Shown: one piece after another, positions 32,923-44,148 of the stretch
Numbering within the stretch: position 1 is the stretch's first letter
Layout: each line of letters opens with the position of its first letter
DNA from: Diphasiastrum complanatum
Lineage: Eukaryota > Streptophyta > Lycopodiopsida > Lycopodiales > Lycopodiaceae
Length of the DNA stretch: 64,000 nt
Direction: 5' to 3'
Assembly (NCBI GenBank): GCA_029204225.1
Contig: CM055100.1
Coordinates: forward strand, 60,369,008-60,433,007
Made by a program: the position numbers and the translations under genes
Notes under the pieces: generated by a model
Seen by the model: the letters and a program-made list of their open reading frames with translations, nothing else
What the model was told of the DNA's origin: nothing
Databases searched by the model: none

Positions 32923-33010
32923 CCCCAAACATTTATTGGTTTTCCAAAAGTTGAAAAAAATCTCGAATTTATGCTGTTCACAAAAAATTATGAAAATCAT
33001 ACTTGTTATG
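32923..33010 (+). CDS. Host gene exon candidate A
   Basis: An 88-nt open segment between ..TTTGCAG and GTAAGATTTT, good plant splice borders in AT-rich flanks. Read in phase 0 it encodes 29 residues including TFIGFPKVEKNLEFMLFTKN, and ends one base into a codon. Exon candidate B starts with the two bases needed to complete it. I do not recognise the protein. No retrotransposon motif is present. Alternative: chance open segment. Confidence 0.45.
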
Positions 33011-33338
33011 GTAAGATTTTTATTTGTTGAAGATGATTGTGCTAATTACATTCAATGATGTTATGTTTGTTTAGAAAAAGAATAATATTCTAAGATTTTT
33101 ATTCTGGCAAAAGAAACAATTAGTACTTTTAATTTTTCATTTATATGACTATAATTTGAATAAAAATATCAAATTTATTTTTAAAATACACCACTTACTA
33201 TTATTATATCAAATTTATTTTTAAAAAAATCACTTATTATTATTATATGAAAAAATTAAATTAAATATATTCATTAAATAATGATTAATCTGAAAAACTG
33301 TTACCTTTAAAATAAAAAATAAATTTTGTTATACGTAG

Positions 33339-33442
33339 TTGTTCTTTTGGACTCTTTGGGAGAAACGACTGATACAACAGAATTTTGGGTGAGAAAGACT
33401 TCTGATTTGGGTGGTGACTTACAAAATTCAGCTATAAATGAG
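33339..33442 (+). CDS. Host gene exon candidate B
   Basis: A 104-nt segment between ..ATACGTAG and GTACTTATT. Only the frame set by exon A is open; the other two have stops. It encodes LLDSLGETTDTTEFWVRKTS and SDLGGDLQNSAINE and ends in phase 0. The protein is not recognised. The next in-phase candidate is at 49621. Confidence 0.45.
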
Positions 33443-35160
33443 GTACTTATTAATTGAAAGTATCATATTACATTTTTTTTTTATATACACTTGTATTTTT
33501 TTATATTATATTAATTTATTAATGTAATGTAAACGGATTTCAGTAACATTTTTTTTATAAGAAAATCTTTTGAAATATCAAAAATGATCACACACACATA
33601 CACACATTGTATTATATAGACACACACGCGCGCACGCGCGCGCACACACACACATCATAGTGAAGTGTGAATTATATGGTAATTATAAATCAATGTTCCC
33701 ACAAAACTGGTTTCAAAGGGGAGGCCTTGATATGGAACTATTTTGTATCAAAAAACTCCTATTTTTTATCTATTTGCAAAAATAACTTAAAAGGTAAAAA
33801 AAAAAAAAAAAGTCTAAAAATGTCATTTAAAGATACAAAAAAATTCAATTTCACAAACAAATTTTTTTTCTTTTAGATGTTATAATAGGTTCTACATTTT
33901 ATCTTATTTTTGTATATATTTTTGGTATTTTTTAAGTATTTTAAAAAAAAAATCTATAATTTTCATATCAGTTTCAGATTACTTTTAATTATAGATATAT
34001 AATTATAGTTGTTGAGTTTTGTTTGATAATGACACTTATACAAATCAGAATGCATGGTCATTATAGGCAAATAGACATCCATCTCTAGTCCTATGAGGTG
34101 TTGACACATGTCATAAAATATAGAAGTACAAAATTGCAAGTGGTGCACCATAGGTCAAATCCTCATCACATTGACTTTTGAGGTCCTTTCAAATTTAGAG
34201 GTACAAATCATGGATCCAATCAAGTGTAGAAGGCACCAAATGTTAAATTGAGTAGGAACTTGAGCTACCACTATATAGATGTGGAGTCTCATTGTACTAC
34301 ATAGATGTGGAGTCTCATTGTACTTGTAACAAGTTTGAAAGAGAATCAATTTTTGACTAGCGTCATCTTTGTCCTTTCTCTCCCTACCCGAGAGCAAGGT
34401 GTCTATTTGGCTCTTCCATAATGAGATTTACTTGTTTGACTTTGGATTATGATTATTTTTTGTGTACTAGAGCTCTTGCCTAGATCCAAATTGTGTTAGA
34501 TAGCTTTTGAAAATCCGAGTTAATAATGGTAGTGTGCAATCTCTTATGCATGTAGGTCATAATAGATCTATTCAAGGTCCTCAAAGCTCACTTTTTTGAC
34601 AAATTTAAGTATAATATCCTAGAGTATCTAAAAAATTTGAAATATTCATATTTATTTAAAATAGTTTAATAGAAATTAAAATGGTTTAATTTTAAGCTTA
34701 AGTAAATGATAAATGGCTTATAATATTGATAACGGATGGTGTTTGATATCAATTTATACGTTTATTATAGATAATTTAATAGAAATTATTATTTACAAAT
34801 ATATAAATAAATAGATATATAATTTTAATAGTTAATTTGTACAAACAATAAAGATCGCATTTTATTTCTATATTTAACAAAAATTTATTCATATAAACAA
34901 GAATAAGTGAATTACACAGTCATGATTTTTGAGACTACAAAGATTATATTTTATCTTTATTGTTTATTTACTATTTCTATATAAAGAGCCTGACACCATA
35001 TTGTTCCACGTTGATGTCGTTCTTGAGTGGGCGATTGAATTGTTGGATATCTTATGTCGAGATTGTGAAAGTAAAGTACTTTGAGAGCCAAAAATGGATC
35101 TTAGGAGATCCACAAGAGAGATTATGTGCTTGCTTAACAATGCATCAAAAAACTAGACAA
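33443..35160. other. AT-rich, intron-like sequence with microsatellite
   Basis: No gene supported. It contains the CA/CG microsatellite at 33588-33655, long A/T runs and a 26-bp tandem duplication (ATAGATGTGGAGTCTCATTG.., 34275-34324). Confidence 0.4.
33588..33655. repeat. CA / CG microsatellite
   Basis: A CA run to 33606, then ACACACACGCGCGCACGCGC.. and another CA run at 33620-33655. Alternating purine-pyrimidine with a CG core, similar in make-up to the larger array at 61092. Confidence 0.9.
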
Positions 35161-35744
35161 TAAATGTTGATCTAGATTAGCAATTTGGCACATAACAAGT
35201 ATGGATAATCAATAAACAAGGTCAAAGACCCATTTCCGAGTCCACACGTGTGAAATTCAAGCTGTAGTACGGCCTTCAACCTGAGAAACAAGTAGAAATC
35301 GATTTGGTTTCATTTGGATCACAAAAACTCAATGTACATAGTGAACTAGCTTGAGATTGCCAATGAGCTCCAAAAATATTCTATCTTCTCACTATGGAGA
35401 GAGGGAATACATAGCAAATTCGACTTCCTACTTGAAGTTAGGTGGATTTCCAGCATGTAATAAGGAAGTTAACTCACTCTCCTTTCTGGAAAATGAAACC
35501 CTAGCCTAGATCCTAGAGTTATGCTTGGTAGGTAGCTAGTTGATCAAATTTTTATCTTAAACTTAGATGTAGGTCCTATAAAGTAGGGATGACCACCAAA
35601 TAGACATGACCAACTCTCTTGACTTGACCTAACCTACATTAGGAATGGGTTGACATGTGGCATCTGATGCAAGTTGATTACCAAATTTTCTCCCTATACA
35701 TTGATAGTTGGACAATTATATTGCATGTGCAATGATGGAATCAT
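35161..35744. other. Possible LTR remnant, no gene
   Basis: No gene. CCACACGTGTGAA at 35242-35254 matches the palindrome found in copia LTRs here, and a GAGAGAGGGAA run follows at about 35397. This suggests a decayed LTR but no border or primer site was found. Confidence 0.3.
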
Positions 35745-36605
35745 ATGTTGATGTGTCCTTACCCAAGAAGTCTCTTAGGTAGTAAGTATCACCCACGAAG
35801 GAATTCTACTGAAGCTTCCAACCACAATGTGCTACAACATGGATTGTGGTGGCCCACTATGTTCAAGGCTATTTACTACCATGTCAAGAGGTGTGACGTG
35901 TGCCAACAGTTCAATAGAATTCAAAAAAAATGATAGAATGTCATTACATTGGTTGAGATTCCATTTGAGAGATGGGGCATTGACTATGTCGGCCCAATTC
36001 ATCCGGATGCTCGAGGATCTCGAGCTCATTACATTATTGTAGCCACGGATTACTTGACCAACTGGATTGAAGCCAAAGTAGTGAGGAAAGCAGTCTGCCA
36101 ACTCCATCGCTAAGTTCTTGGACAAAAATATCTTGGTTCATTTTGGGTGTTCACTTGAACTCATGAGTGATCGCAGAACGCATTTCTTAAACAAAACCAT
36201 TGCTCTCTTGTTATCCTCGTATTTGGTTATCCATAGAAAAAATATGCTCTATTACCCATGATGTAGTAGAGAAGCAGAATTGTTGAACAAGATTCTCTGT
36301 GGCATTATCACGAAGATGGTAGAGGCCTCATGCTCGGATTGGGAACACAAACTTCATGGAGCTCTCTTTTTGAACAACCTTCAAAGTGAGAATTGGACAG
36401 ACGCTATTTCAGATGGTATATGGACAGGAAGCAGTAATGTCTGTTGAGTTTGTTATTCCAAGTCTGAGAGTCACTCTCTCCGAGCGTCTCAATATAGAGA
36501 AATCTACTCAATGGAGGCTTCAGAACCTCCTCCAACTCCATTAAACTCACTTTCTAGTTCTTCATGCCCTATTTGTGGAGAAACGGAGAGCCCAAATTCG
36601 TGGTA
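35745..36605 (+). pseudogene. Gypsy-D integrase remnant
   Basis: Plus-strand gypsy integrase. The zinc domain is visible (ASNHNVLQHGLWWPTMFKA, HVKRCDVCQQF), then in shifted frames the core start FERWGIDYVGPIHPDARGS and VATDYLTNWIEAK. Further downstream the match fades through many stops to about 36600. It carries the first Asp regions but no intact catalytic triad. No LTR of this element is seen. Confidence 0.75.
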
Positions 36606-36609
36606 CTCC

Positions 36610-37156
36610 TTGCATTCAATGCATTTCCTACACCTAATTTAGCGTAAACTATTACCATATTGACACCTAACAGCTTGCATGTTGAAATTGCACCTAACTT
36701 CTACCTACTTTGTCCAAATGTCAAATTCTCAACTAGATATGTACAAAACTACATGCATGTGTCCAATACTATTTGCATGTCTTGCATGTGACTTCCCTAG
36801 ATGAACCGGACATGTGTAGAACATGTATACAGACTTGCATGTTGCATGCAGTGATTGCATGTTGCATGTAGTGATTGCATGTTGCATGCATGCACTCTAA
36901 CTGATTTTGCATGTCATCAAAACTAGATCTACCTAACTCAAACTCGCCCTAATCTACAAGGTCATATGCTCAATTCACACACCTTTGATATATACAATGG
37001 AACAAAGTGAAATATGACCATCTAGACATTGTGCATGTCATGTAGCACGAGTTTGTACATGCTAGAGAATGATATTTACAACTTGTAAATGCACAAGCAA
37101 GATGATTTTCCTCATCAACCCCTATAGACAAGTTGGATAGCGTTTTATTCTTCACA
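36610..37156 (-). repeat. Copia-5 3' LTR, truncated
   Basis: The right border is firm (..TTATTCTTCACA at 37156, then the polypurine tract) and 36875-37156 matches 41500-41787 of the 5' LTR nearly base for base. The left border is lost somewhere near 36610 next to Gypsy-D. A 20-bp unit (GATTGCATGTTGCATG..) is repeated three times at 36834-36893. Confidence 0.75.
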
Positions 37157-37170
37157 CTCCTCCTAAAAAG
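37157..37170 (-). other. Copia-5 polypurine tract
   Basis: Minus-strand CTTTTTAGGAGGAG directly before the 3' LTR, nearly identical to the Copia-1 tract. Confidence 0.75.
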
Positions 37171-38438
37171 TTATCAACTTGGCTTGATCACTTGAACCTG
37201 AAATCCTCCAAGGTTGGTCAAATTGTTGATGAAGAAACTTTTTGTGTGTGGATTCTTTGCTTTGAATTTGAATTGAAGATAATCAAAGAATCCATCATAG
37301 CAGCTCCCTTACCATAACCATGATAAAATTTCTTTGACAGAAATCATTTCCAAATGCCTTTGAAAAATATTCCACCAATCTGCTACTATGCCAATGTGCC
37401 TCCTCCATGCCTGATGTCGATCCTGGGTTTGCAAAGTCCACATGCATGAAGTTGGCTGCAACAAAATCTGAAAAATCCGAGGCCTCCAAGCCTCATAATG
37501 ACCACAAAGATCATATAGATCAAGATTGTACCATGAGCAATATTTAAGATTAAGCACACTAGCTTCATTAGTCCAAACACTACGAACTCTGTCCAAAATG
37601 GATCTAATCTTGAAACCATACTCAAACTTGATCAAATTGAGGCTAAATACTTTCTTGAGGGTGAAAGTGTCCTCAGGGGATGCTTCACTTAACCTCACAA
37701 GAAGTTTACAATATGCCTCAAAACATGAAAAAACTCCTTTTTTTCAAACTATGAGTACTAAACTCATACTTGCTCTTACTCAATTTAAGAGCATACAAAC
37801 GATGATACAATATCTTGCTTTCTAGATGTTTTGGAAACATAAGCAAGTCACAAATGACAATAATTAATTCCAAACTAAAGACTTCATTCAAAACTAGAAT
37901 AGTCTTACTTGATATTTGAGATGCAAATCTCAACTAAGCAAGATACATCATCAATCAAAGAAAGAGAACCATAGGTGAGTAGAATACAACGAATACCACC
38001 TTCACTTATCCTTTCTTTTCCATGAAATAAGATCCTCAAGGACTCGGCCTTGTACAATAAAGAAGATCTTCTTGGACATGCATGTTGAGGATACACCTCC
38101 TCAAACCTCGACCCCATCACAACTTGATTACTCATCATAGCAATGACTTGTGATGCATCATAAGATGATGTTCTCTCGGCCCCTTCCAAGATAGAAAATA
38201 GATCTTCAAAATCAATAAAATCTCCATGCTCAAACACCTTCGAGATAGAGAGTGTAAAGGCTATGTAGCCTTCCTTGGTGGATAAGCATCCAACCATGAT
38301 CCATAGACTTGGATCTCCATCCTTCTTTCCTTCCAAGAAACCACATGCAAAGCAATAATCTTCAAGAACACTAAGGTACACAATCTTAGACTTATAGTTG
38401 AACAAGACTCCATATAGTGCACTCCTTCCAATAGCTCC
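37171..38438 (-). pseudogene. Copia-5 pol remnant; reverse transcriptase deleted
   Basis: Highly decayed. At 37905-38405 the integrase end (DGDPSLWIMVGC) and the linker (ACPRRSSLLYKAESL) are visible. The conserved reverse transcriptase blocks (YVDD, LYGLKQA) are absent; 37295-37900 has only unplaceable open frames. With about 1.2 kb where relatives have over 2.5 kb, a large deletion removed reverse transcriptase and most of RNase H. Confidence 0.55.
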
Positions 38439-39218
38439 TTAACTCCATAAAGTTTTGCATGATGGAAAATACACATGCACTATAAAACTTGAAGAGACAA
38501 GACGTAGCCAAATGTAACTTGTGGAACCATCAATAGTACATGCAAGACAAGAAACACCTCCCTTGCTTACTGATAAAACAAGATGAACATCTGAATGTTC
38601 CAACTCCATAGGATGTTTTGTCTTGGTAGAAGACATCAAATATGGATCCATATGTGATTTTGCCATAGAATAAGCCACTCTTGGCTTGATCTCCTTGACT
38701 ATTGAAGACATAGATCTGAAATTGGAAACATGCAACTTCCTATGCCATATCTCCTCCTCAAAAATAGAAGTCATCAATGCAACATCACATGCACTTGCAT
38801 TTTCATGCACATCTAGCTTGAAAATGCCTCCATATCTCGATCCACTTGCTAGGATCTTATCTTCTTTCTTTATGAAACAACTATTGACATTGAATTCCAC
38901 TTCAAAACCATCATCAAATAACTTTCCAGCACTAATCACATTCTTTGTGAGATTAGGAACATAAAGTACATTGGAAAGTGATAAACTCATAGAAGATGCA
39001 AGATTCAGAGAACAAATTTCAACTCCTTCAATAGAACATGCATCACCAACAGCAGTGTATATTGATTCTTGAATTTCTTGAAAAGGTTCTAGAGAAACAA
39101 AAGAACTTTTAGTGCAACTCATGTGTGATGATGCACCACTATCAATATACCAAGATACATCATTAAAGGATAAAGAGGAGAAGCTAGACATCATGAGATG
39201 CCTCTCCACAACTTGCAT
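38439..39218 (-). pseudogene. Copia-5 protease and integrase start
   Basis: An open frame with the protease motif WYIDSGASSHM near its start, the GAG-pre-integrase region (IWHRKLHVSNF, where the usual GHPNF is changed) and the beginning of the integrase core (ELEHSDVHL, IDGSTSYIWL). The CxxC part of the integrase zinc site is lost in a gap before VAYSMAKSH. It is a broken piece of polyprotein. Confidence 0.78.
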
Positions 39219-40034
39219 GTGAGTCTTCTATGATAAAATTGGCTTGATCTTCTTGAGTCTTCTTCTTGAAGATAGAAGAATGAGTTGAATCATCTTCTAC
39301 TCCTCCATAGTCTTTGTTCTTTGCTTTAACCTTTGATTTGTCCTTGGTGAAGGCTTGAGAAAAACTGTTCTTGCTCCTCCCTCTTGACTTGTTCTTGGCA
39401 AAGTGAGCTTTGCCACAACCACCATCCTTCCTTGAAAGTGTGTTGATCTTCAGCATCTTGTTCTTTTGCCTGCATTCTTCAGTAATAAGAACATCATGTA
39501 GAGCCTCCAAAGATAGTAGCTCCTCCCTGATAGCATAAGATTGCACAACATTTGCATACTCTTTCCTAAGTCCATAAGGACTACTTGAACAAGTTGACTG
39601 TTCTCTAGAGTATCTCCTATGCATGCTATCTCTCTGTGAAGACCTTTAACTCTCATTACAAAACTTGAAGGACTTTCATCAACTCTTTGAAAACTAAAAA
39701 GAATCTGATTTCTAAGAGTAAAAAGTTTTGATGTGATATTTGTTTCATGAATGGACTTAAGGATATTCCAAGCCTCCTTGGTTGAGGTGCATGAACTTAT
39801 TTCTCTCAACATCTCATTAGAGATGTTTTATCTGATGATATGAAGAGCAATCCTTGCTCTCTTCTTGAATCTCTGAGCCTCATCATAAGCTTCAAGTTCA
39901 ACTTCAATTCCTAATACAATGTCCATTACACCATAAAGAATCAACAAAGATTCTATCATATCCTTCCAAACTGAATAGTTGAAGGTATCTAGTCTCTCAC
40001 TAGCTTCAAAGAGTAAATCTCCTACGAATTCCAT
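39219..40034 (-). pseudogene. gag: Copia-5 gag, broken
   Basis: The start codon is at 40034-40032 (MEFVGDLLFEASERLDTFNY). Gag continues in three overlapping frames: to 39828, then 39812-39450 (LREISSCTSTKEAWNIL, LRNQILFSFQRVDES), then 39624-39184 (LLSLEALHDVLITEE). The CCHC knuckle is missing: after KNKDYGG..DSTHSS the sequence jumps to KKKTQEDQANF. So Gag has at least two frameshifts and a deletion. Confidence 0.78.
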
Positions 40035-40792
40035 GAATGTGAAGACTCTTGTAAATTTGACAACAAAATGGAACTGAATGTGTTGCTTCTCTTTCACTAT
40101 AGGAACCAAACTAATTGGGTGTACTACCAAATCCTATCTAAAATCTTGCAACAGCTATGTGAGATCTTGCACACAACAGAAAAATCAATCACTTTGAGTT
40201 TGGATCTAGCCTCTATCTACAGATGAAGCACTTACAATTATGATGTCAAATTTTTCCACGAGTTTCAAATGAATGAAAAACACTCTAGAGACACACGTTC
40301 AACTCAAAACACAACCCTTTGTGTGAAATGAGGTGACTATGACAACATAAACTTGTCTTATCCAATTCTATCTCAGATTGAGTACCAAAACTGTGAATAA
40401 TGAATCATGCATGCAATATAATCAATTCAAAAAGTGTCCACTCGGGTTTTGGGTCTCTCCCTACCCTTCTTTAAGAGCTTATAACTCCTACTAGGTCATC
40501 AAAATGAATTGAAACCAATTGCAGTGGAAAGAGGGCTTTTTTAGCTTTCCAACAAGCTATAATATTAGTACCTTTGGATCTAACATAAAGGAGATAGAGT
40601 CAAATGATGTCACGTGTGAAAAGTCAAAATTCCGTACATCCTCTATTTTGGACTAAAAATGTCAGTTCTAGTCTCATTCACCAAAAAACTGCTCAAGAAA
40701 AGATAGTAAAACACTGCTAAACAGCTTCCTAGCTTGAATTGACAGAAAAATCTTCATACACCTGATGTTAGTAGCATTCAAAGCATGGTATG
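40035..40792 (-). other. Copia-5 leader
   Basis: About 760 bases without a gene, similar in length and content to the Copia-1 leader. GTCACGTGTGAA at 40609-40620 is a variant of the shared G-box palindrome. Confidence 0.55.
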
Positions 40793-40804
40793 GCTCTGAT
40801 ACCA
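40793..40804 (-). other. Copia-5 primer-binding site (tRNA-iMet)
   Basis: Minus-strand TGGTATCAGAGC directly inside the 5' LTR. Confidence 0.92.
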
Positions 40805-41787
40805 TGTGAGAAATCTAGCAACTTCACACATGTGGGGAACCACAACAAATGTGTGAATGATCTTGACCATGCTTTGTGGTGGCACACAGATCACCTATAG
40901 AGCAATCCTGCAATCTACCAACAGATCTGAGGGTAGAGCACAATCTAGAATGCTACAGATCAAAGCAATACTAATTCCTCACAAATAGAGAGAATACATA
41001 AGCAAAATAATGTATGAAGAATGCCTTCTACTCGAGTTAGAGAGAGAATACCAAAAACAAGCAAAATAGAATGAGATCCAATTTTGACATTCATTAGAGG
41101 AGTTTTGAGCTCCAAGAAGACCCTTTAAGAATGCCTGCAAGATGTAGTTTATATTATTAAAATATTATAACACTAGTATTTTTTACTTGCCATAACTTCT
41201 TAATCGTAGTTCATAAGTATGTCATATAACATATCATTGGAAAGATCTTGTCAAGGCTTTCTAATGCACCAAACTCCGCTAAATTCGGACTTACCACTAA
41301 AAAGTTATGCCATTTTTAGTGTGAAATCAAAAATGTGGACTCAAAAAGTTATGTCATGTAGATTTCAAATTTGAGCGTTTTGATTGGTCCATGTGTAAGA
41401 AAAAATTGAGAAAAAAATATAAAAAGAATTTTTACAAAGGGCCTTTTTCGGGTTTAGAACTCCTCTAATGATGACATTACCAAGTGATTGCATGTTGCAT
41501 GCATGCACTCTAACTAATTTTGCATGTCATCTAGTTTTATGCATGTCATCAAAACTAGACCTACCTAACTCAAGCTCATCCTAATCTACAAGGTCATGTG
41601 CTCAATTCACATACTTTGATATATACAATGGAACAAAGTGAAATATGACAATCTAGACATTATGCATGTCATGTAGCTCGAGTTTGTACATGCTAGAGAA
41701 TGATATTTACAACTTGTAAATGCACAAGAAAGATGATTTTCCTCATCAACCCCTATAGACAAGTTGGATAGCTTTTTATTCTTCACA
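40805..41787 (-). repeat. Copia-5 5' LTR, split by a MITE
   Basis: Inner border TGTGAGAAATCTAGC (plus sense) next to the primer site; outer border ..TTATTCTTCACA at 41787 equals that of the 3' LTR. The LTR is interrupted by the inverted-repeat element at 41091-41471. TTCACACATGTGG lies at 40823. Confidence 0.85.
41091..41471. mobile_element. MITE-like element in the Copia-5 LTR
   Basis: A 381-bp non-coding insert with terminal inverted repeats. The left end is TCATTAGAGGAGTTTTGAGC; the reverse complement of the right end is TCATTAGAGGAGTTCTAAAC, and similarity continues for about 35 bases (..CCCTTT..). TGACAT flanks it on both sides (41085-41090 and 41472-41477), consistent with a target-site duplication. 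Size, AT-richness and lack of coding fit a MITE. A 6-bp duplication does not decide the superfamily. Confidence 0.75.
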
Positions 41788-42731
41788 CTTCCCAGTCGAT
41801 GAGAGTTTTCCAAGCTCTTAGAGGTGAACAAACTTAAAGTTTCTAACTATCAGAGCTTTTGTATTTTTCCTTGTATTTTTTGGACTGCTGCATTATTGAA
41901 CTAAGTTTTGCACAGTCTGCATATTTGAACTGGTTTTCACATAGTTCACATGTGTCACATTTTTTGAAAAACCGATACATGGACAAAATATAAATTAGAA
42001 CATATTTCCATGGACCTTTGTGGTTTTCACATTTTTTGCCACATTGTCAAAATGACTTAAAACACATTCTCCGTTGACCTTCACATTTTTCGCATTTTCA
42101 AAATGCGACATCAAGCTGTCTTTCTTCGGCTTTTGTGATTTTGAACCGACGCAGCGTGAAGAAAAAGAAAAACGGCTCAGGCATGGAAGAAAGTGACGGG
42201 CAACCAGAAGCAGTTGCAATTAGCATAAAATGACCTTTTGATTAAAGCAAATTAGCTTAATCTATTTTCTCAGTTATTTACATATATAGAATCAAACAAG
42301 AGAAAACTAACTAGACTTTGATGCATATACATGCACTGTGATGCACAGACATATAGTAACGAGCAGTAGCTAGTTACAATACATAGAATTAGCAGTAGTT
42401 AGTTATTCGTGAGAGAGTATATCTCTCTTATGCCGACATGCTGATTTGGAAAACAGACAATGCCAAAAATTGTAGTTGTAAACTTATTTCTAGAAAATAG
42501 AGTTGCAGCAAGCTACCCATCGTGTGCAATCTGTGGATGATTTTGATGCTTGCATGTAGTAGATATATTTCCACTATTATTCATTATCTACTATTCATAA
42601 ATTTATATCAGATTTGCAATGTCAGTCTATCATTCAGAAGATGATTGATCATAGTCTGGAGCAATAGCTACAACTAAATAGATCGGCTCTATCTGAGCTT
42701 TGCATCAGAAATCTGAGTTATTTTTTCAACA
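41788..42731 (+). repeat. Copia-6 5' LTR (left border uncertain)
   Basis: Non-coding sequence ending ..TTTTTTCAACA just before a primer site. It includes a 17-base palindrome CGCATTTTCAAAATGCG at 42091-42107, similar in style to the insert at 56168-57105 (CGCATTTT words). The stretch ..CGTGAGAGA..TCTCTTATGCCGACA resembles the Copia-8 LTR near 55210. Its left limit next to Copia-5 is not resolved. Confidence 0.5.
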
Positions 42732-42732
42732 G

Positions 42733-42744
42733 TGGTATCGGAGC
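42733..42744 (+). other. Copia-6 primer-binding site
   Basis: TGGTATCGGAGC, one transition from the standard initiator tRNA-Met match, one base after the LTR end. Confidence 0.8.
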
Positions 42745-42759
42745 CTGGTTACTCAAACT

Positions 42760-43035
42760 ATGGCTTCTATCAACAGCATCCAATCTAAGATATGCACAGT
42801 TCTAGAGGTGTCAAATTTCTTGTCCTGGAAAGTGAAGACTTCCCTCATCTTGAGAGGAGAAGTGTTATGGCCCTGGGTGGACGTAACCAAGGAGATGCTT
42901 GCAGGTGATCTGCGTGCCACCACAAAGCATGGTCAAGATCATTCACACATTTGTTGGGACATTCTCACATTACATGCTAGATTTTCACCTAACTTTGCAA
43001 AGGAAGTGTCTTTTACTATGTATTTCTTATATTAG
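42760..43035 (+). pseudogene. gag: Copia-6 gag N-terminus, truncated
   Basis: The start codon lies shortly after the primer site, giving MASINSIQSKICTVLEVSNF and SWKVKTSLILRGEVLWPWV, the N-terminal Gag pattern of a copia group different from Copia-1 to -5. The similarity fades after about 42960, before the Copia-7 leader. The remaining Gag, protease and integrase of Copia-6 are absent. Confidence 0.6.
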
Positions 43036-43513
43036 CGTTGCTTGTGAGTGTAGAATCAATCAAAGGACGTGCAACTTGCCAATCATAATAATAATAACAA
43101 ATGTTATTGTATAGTAAATTGTGTCTGCAAAAGCAAAAGGCAACTGATTTTACTCAATATTCTGCATGAATATTAACTTGCCAATGAGAAGATAGAAACT
43201 TTTTGGAGCCTCAATGTGAAACTTGGATTTTCTCTCTATGTATGGTGATTGTAATTGATTCCAATGTAACTAAGCTTTGGCACACTTTAAACTCTATCTA
43301 TAGGCCATACTATAGCCTCATTTTTACACGTGTGAAGTCGAATTTCAGTTTATAATCAATGATCTGATTGTCTCTACTTGTTTTCTATCAAGCTGCTAAA
43401 CTAGATCTTGTTTTCTGATGACTAGTATGTGATAGATTGTTTAACAAGCACACAATCAACCTTGTGGATCATTCAAAGATCCATTTATGGTCCTTAGTAC
43501 TGTAATTTTAACA
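43036..43513 (+). repeat. Copia-7 5' LTR (left border uncertain)
   Basis: Ends TAATTTTAACA right before a primer-site-like word. It contains TTACACGTGTGAA at 43324-43336, the shared palindrome. The LTR start was not found. Confidence 0.45.
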
Positions 43514-43525
43514 TGGTATCAAGGC
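43514..43525 (+). other. Copia-7 primer-binding site, decayed
   Basis: TGGTATCAAGGC where intact elements have TGGTATCAGAGC. Position relative to LTR end and gag (about 620 bases) fits. Confidence 0.6.
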
Positions 43526-44148
43526 CAAGTACAAGGCTATTGATCAGTGTTTGAAACTAATCCAGTTTTAACAGATTTTTGGTGCAAAAACCTAGAATTG
43601 GAAGGGCGAACTGGTATCCTATAATTGCTAAGGGGATTTGATCTCAAACTTCTTGTGGATCAAAATCTGTACTGTTCACACGTGTGGGCAACTCTAAAGC
43701 AGCATTTAAAATCCCATATTCATTGGATCACTGTAATTTCATCTAGTGCCAGTTTGATGTAATTTTTGGTGCAAATCCTAGGATAAGCTACCAAGATCTC
43801 TTGCCATTAATTAGTTTTGAATTTGTTTCATGATAATCAATTAATCTAGGCTTATTTTAGACCTTCTTAAAGTGGAAAACAGGTCTTGAAAGTACATCAA
43901 AATGAAAGAGAGAGATAGAGTCATTCTATTGTCCAAAAAAAAGCCAAGATTGGCAAGATTTGCTTGAGAGTAGTTTTCACATCATCTTATCTTCATTCCA
44001 GATTTGTGAGGGAGTGATAGAACTGTGATTACAAGTCCATCTGTTGGATTAGAAGTCAACATTTGAGTGAAACACTACAAGTTAGAAACCTTTGTGAGTT
44101 TCAAGTTCAAACAAATCTATATCTTGTGTGTAGAATCTCACTAGTAAG
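43526..44148 (+). other. Copia-7 leader
   Basis: No gene. TTCACACGTGTGGG is at 43675-43688. Confidence 0.5.

Noticed and set aside
33667-33876. Possible further exon (QCSHKTGFKGEALIWNYF..) of the host gene
   Set aside because: The only acceptor upstream would put a TGA first in the required phase; support too weak.
36834-36893. CRISPR-like array (three regular 20-bp units)
   Set aside because: Units are contiguous without spacers and lie in a plant LTR; simple tandem repeat.
37295-37698. Open frames with VAANFMHVDFANPG.. as a possible new gene in Copia-5
   Set aside because: Overlapping frames in a decayed pol region; no domain and position fits RNase H remnants.
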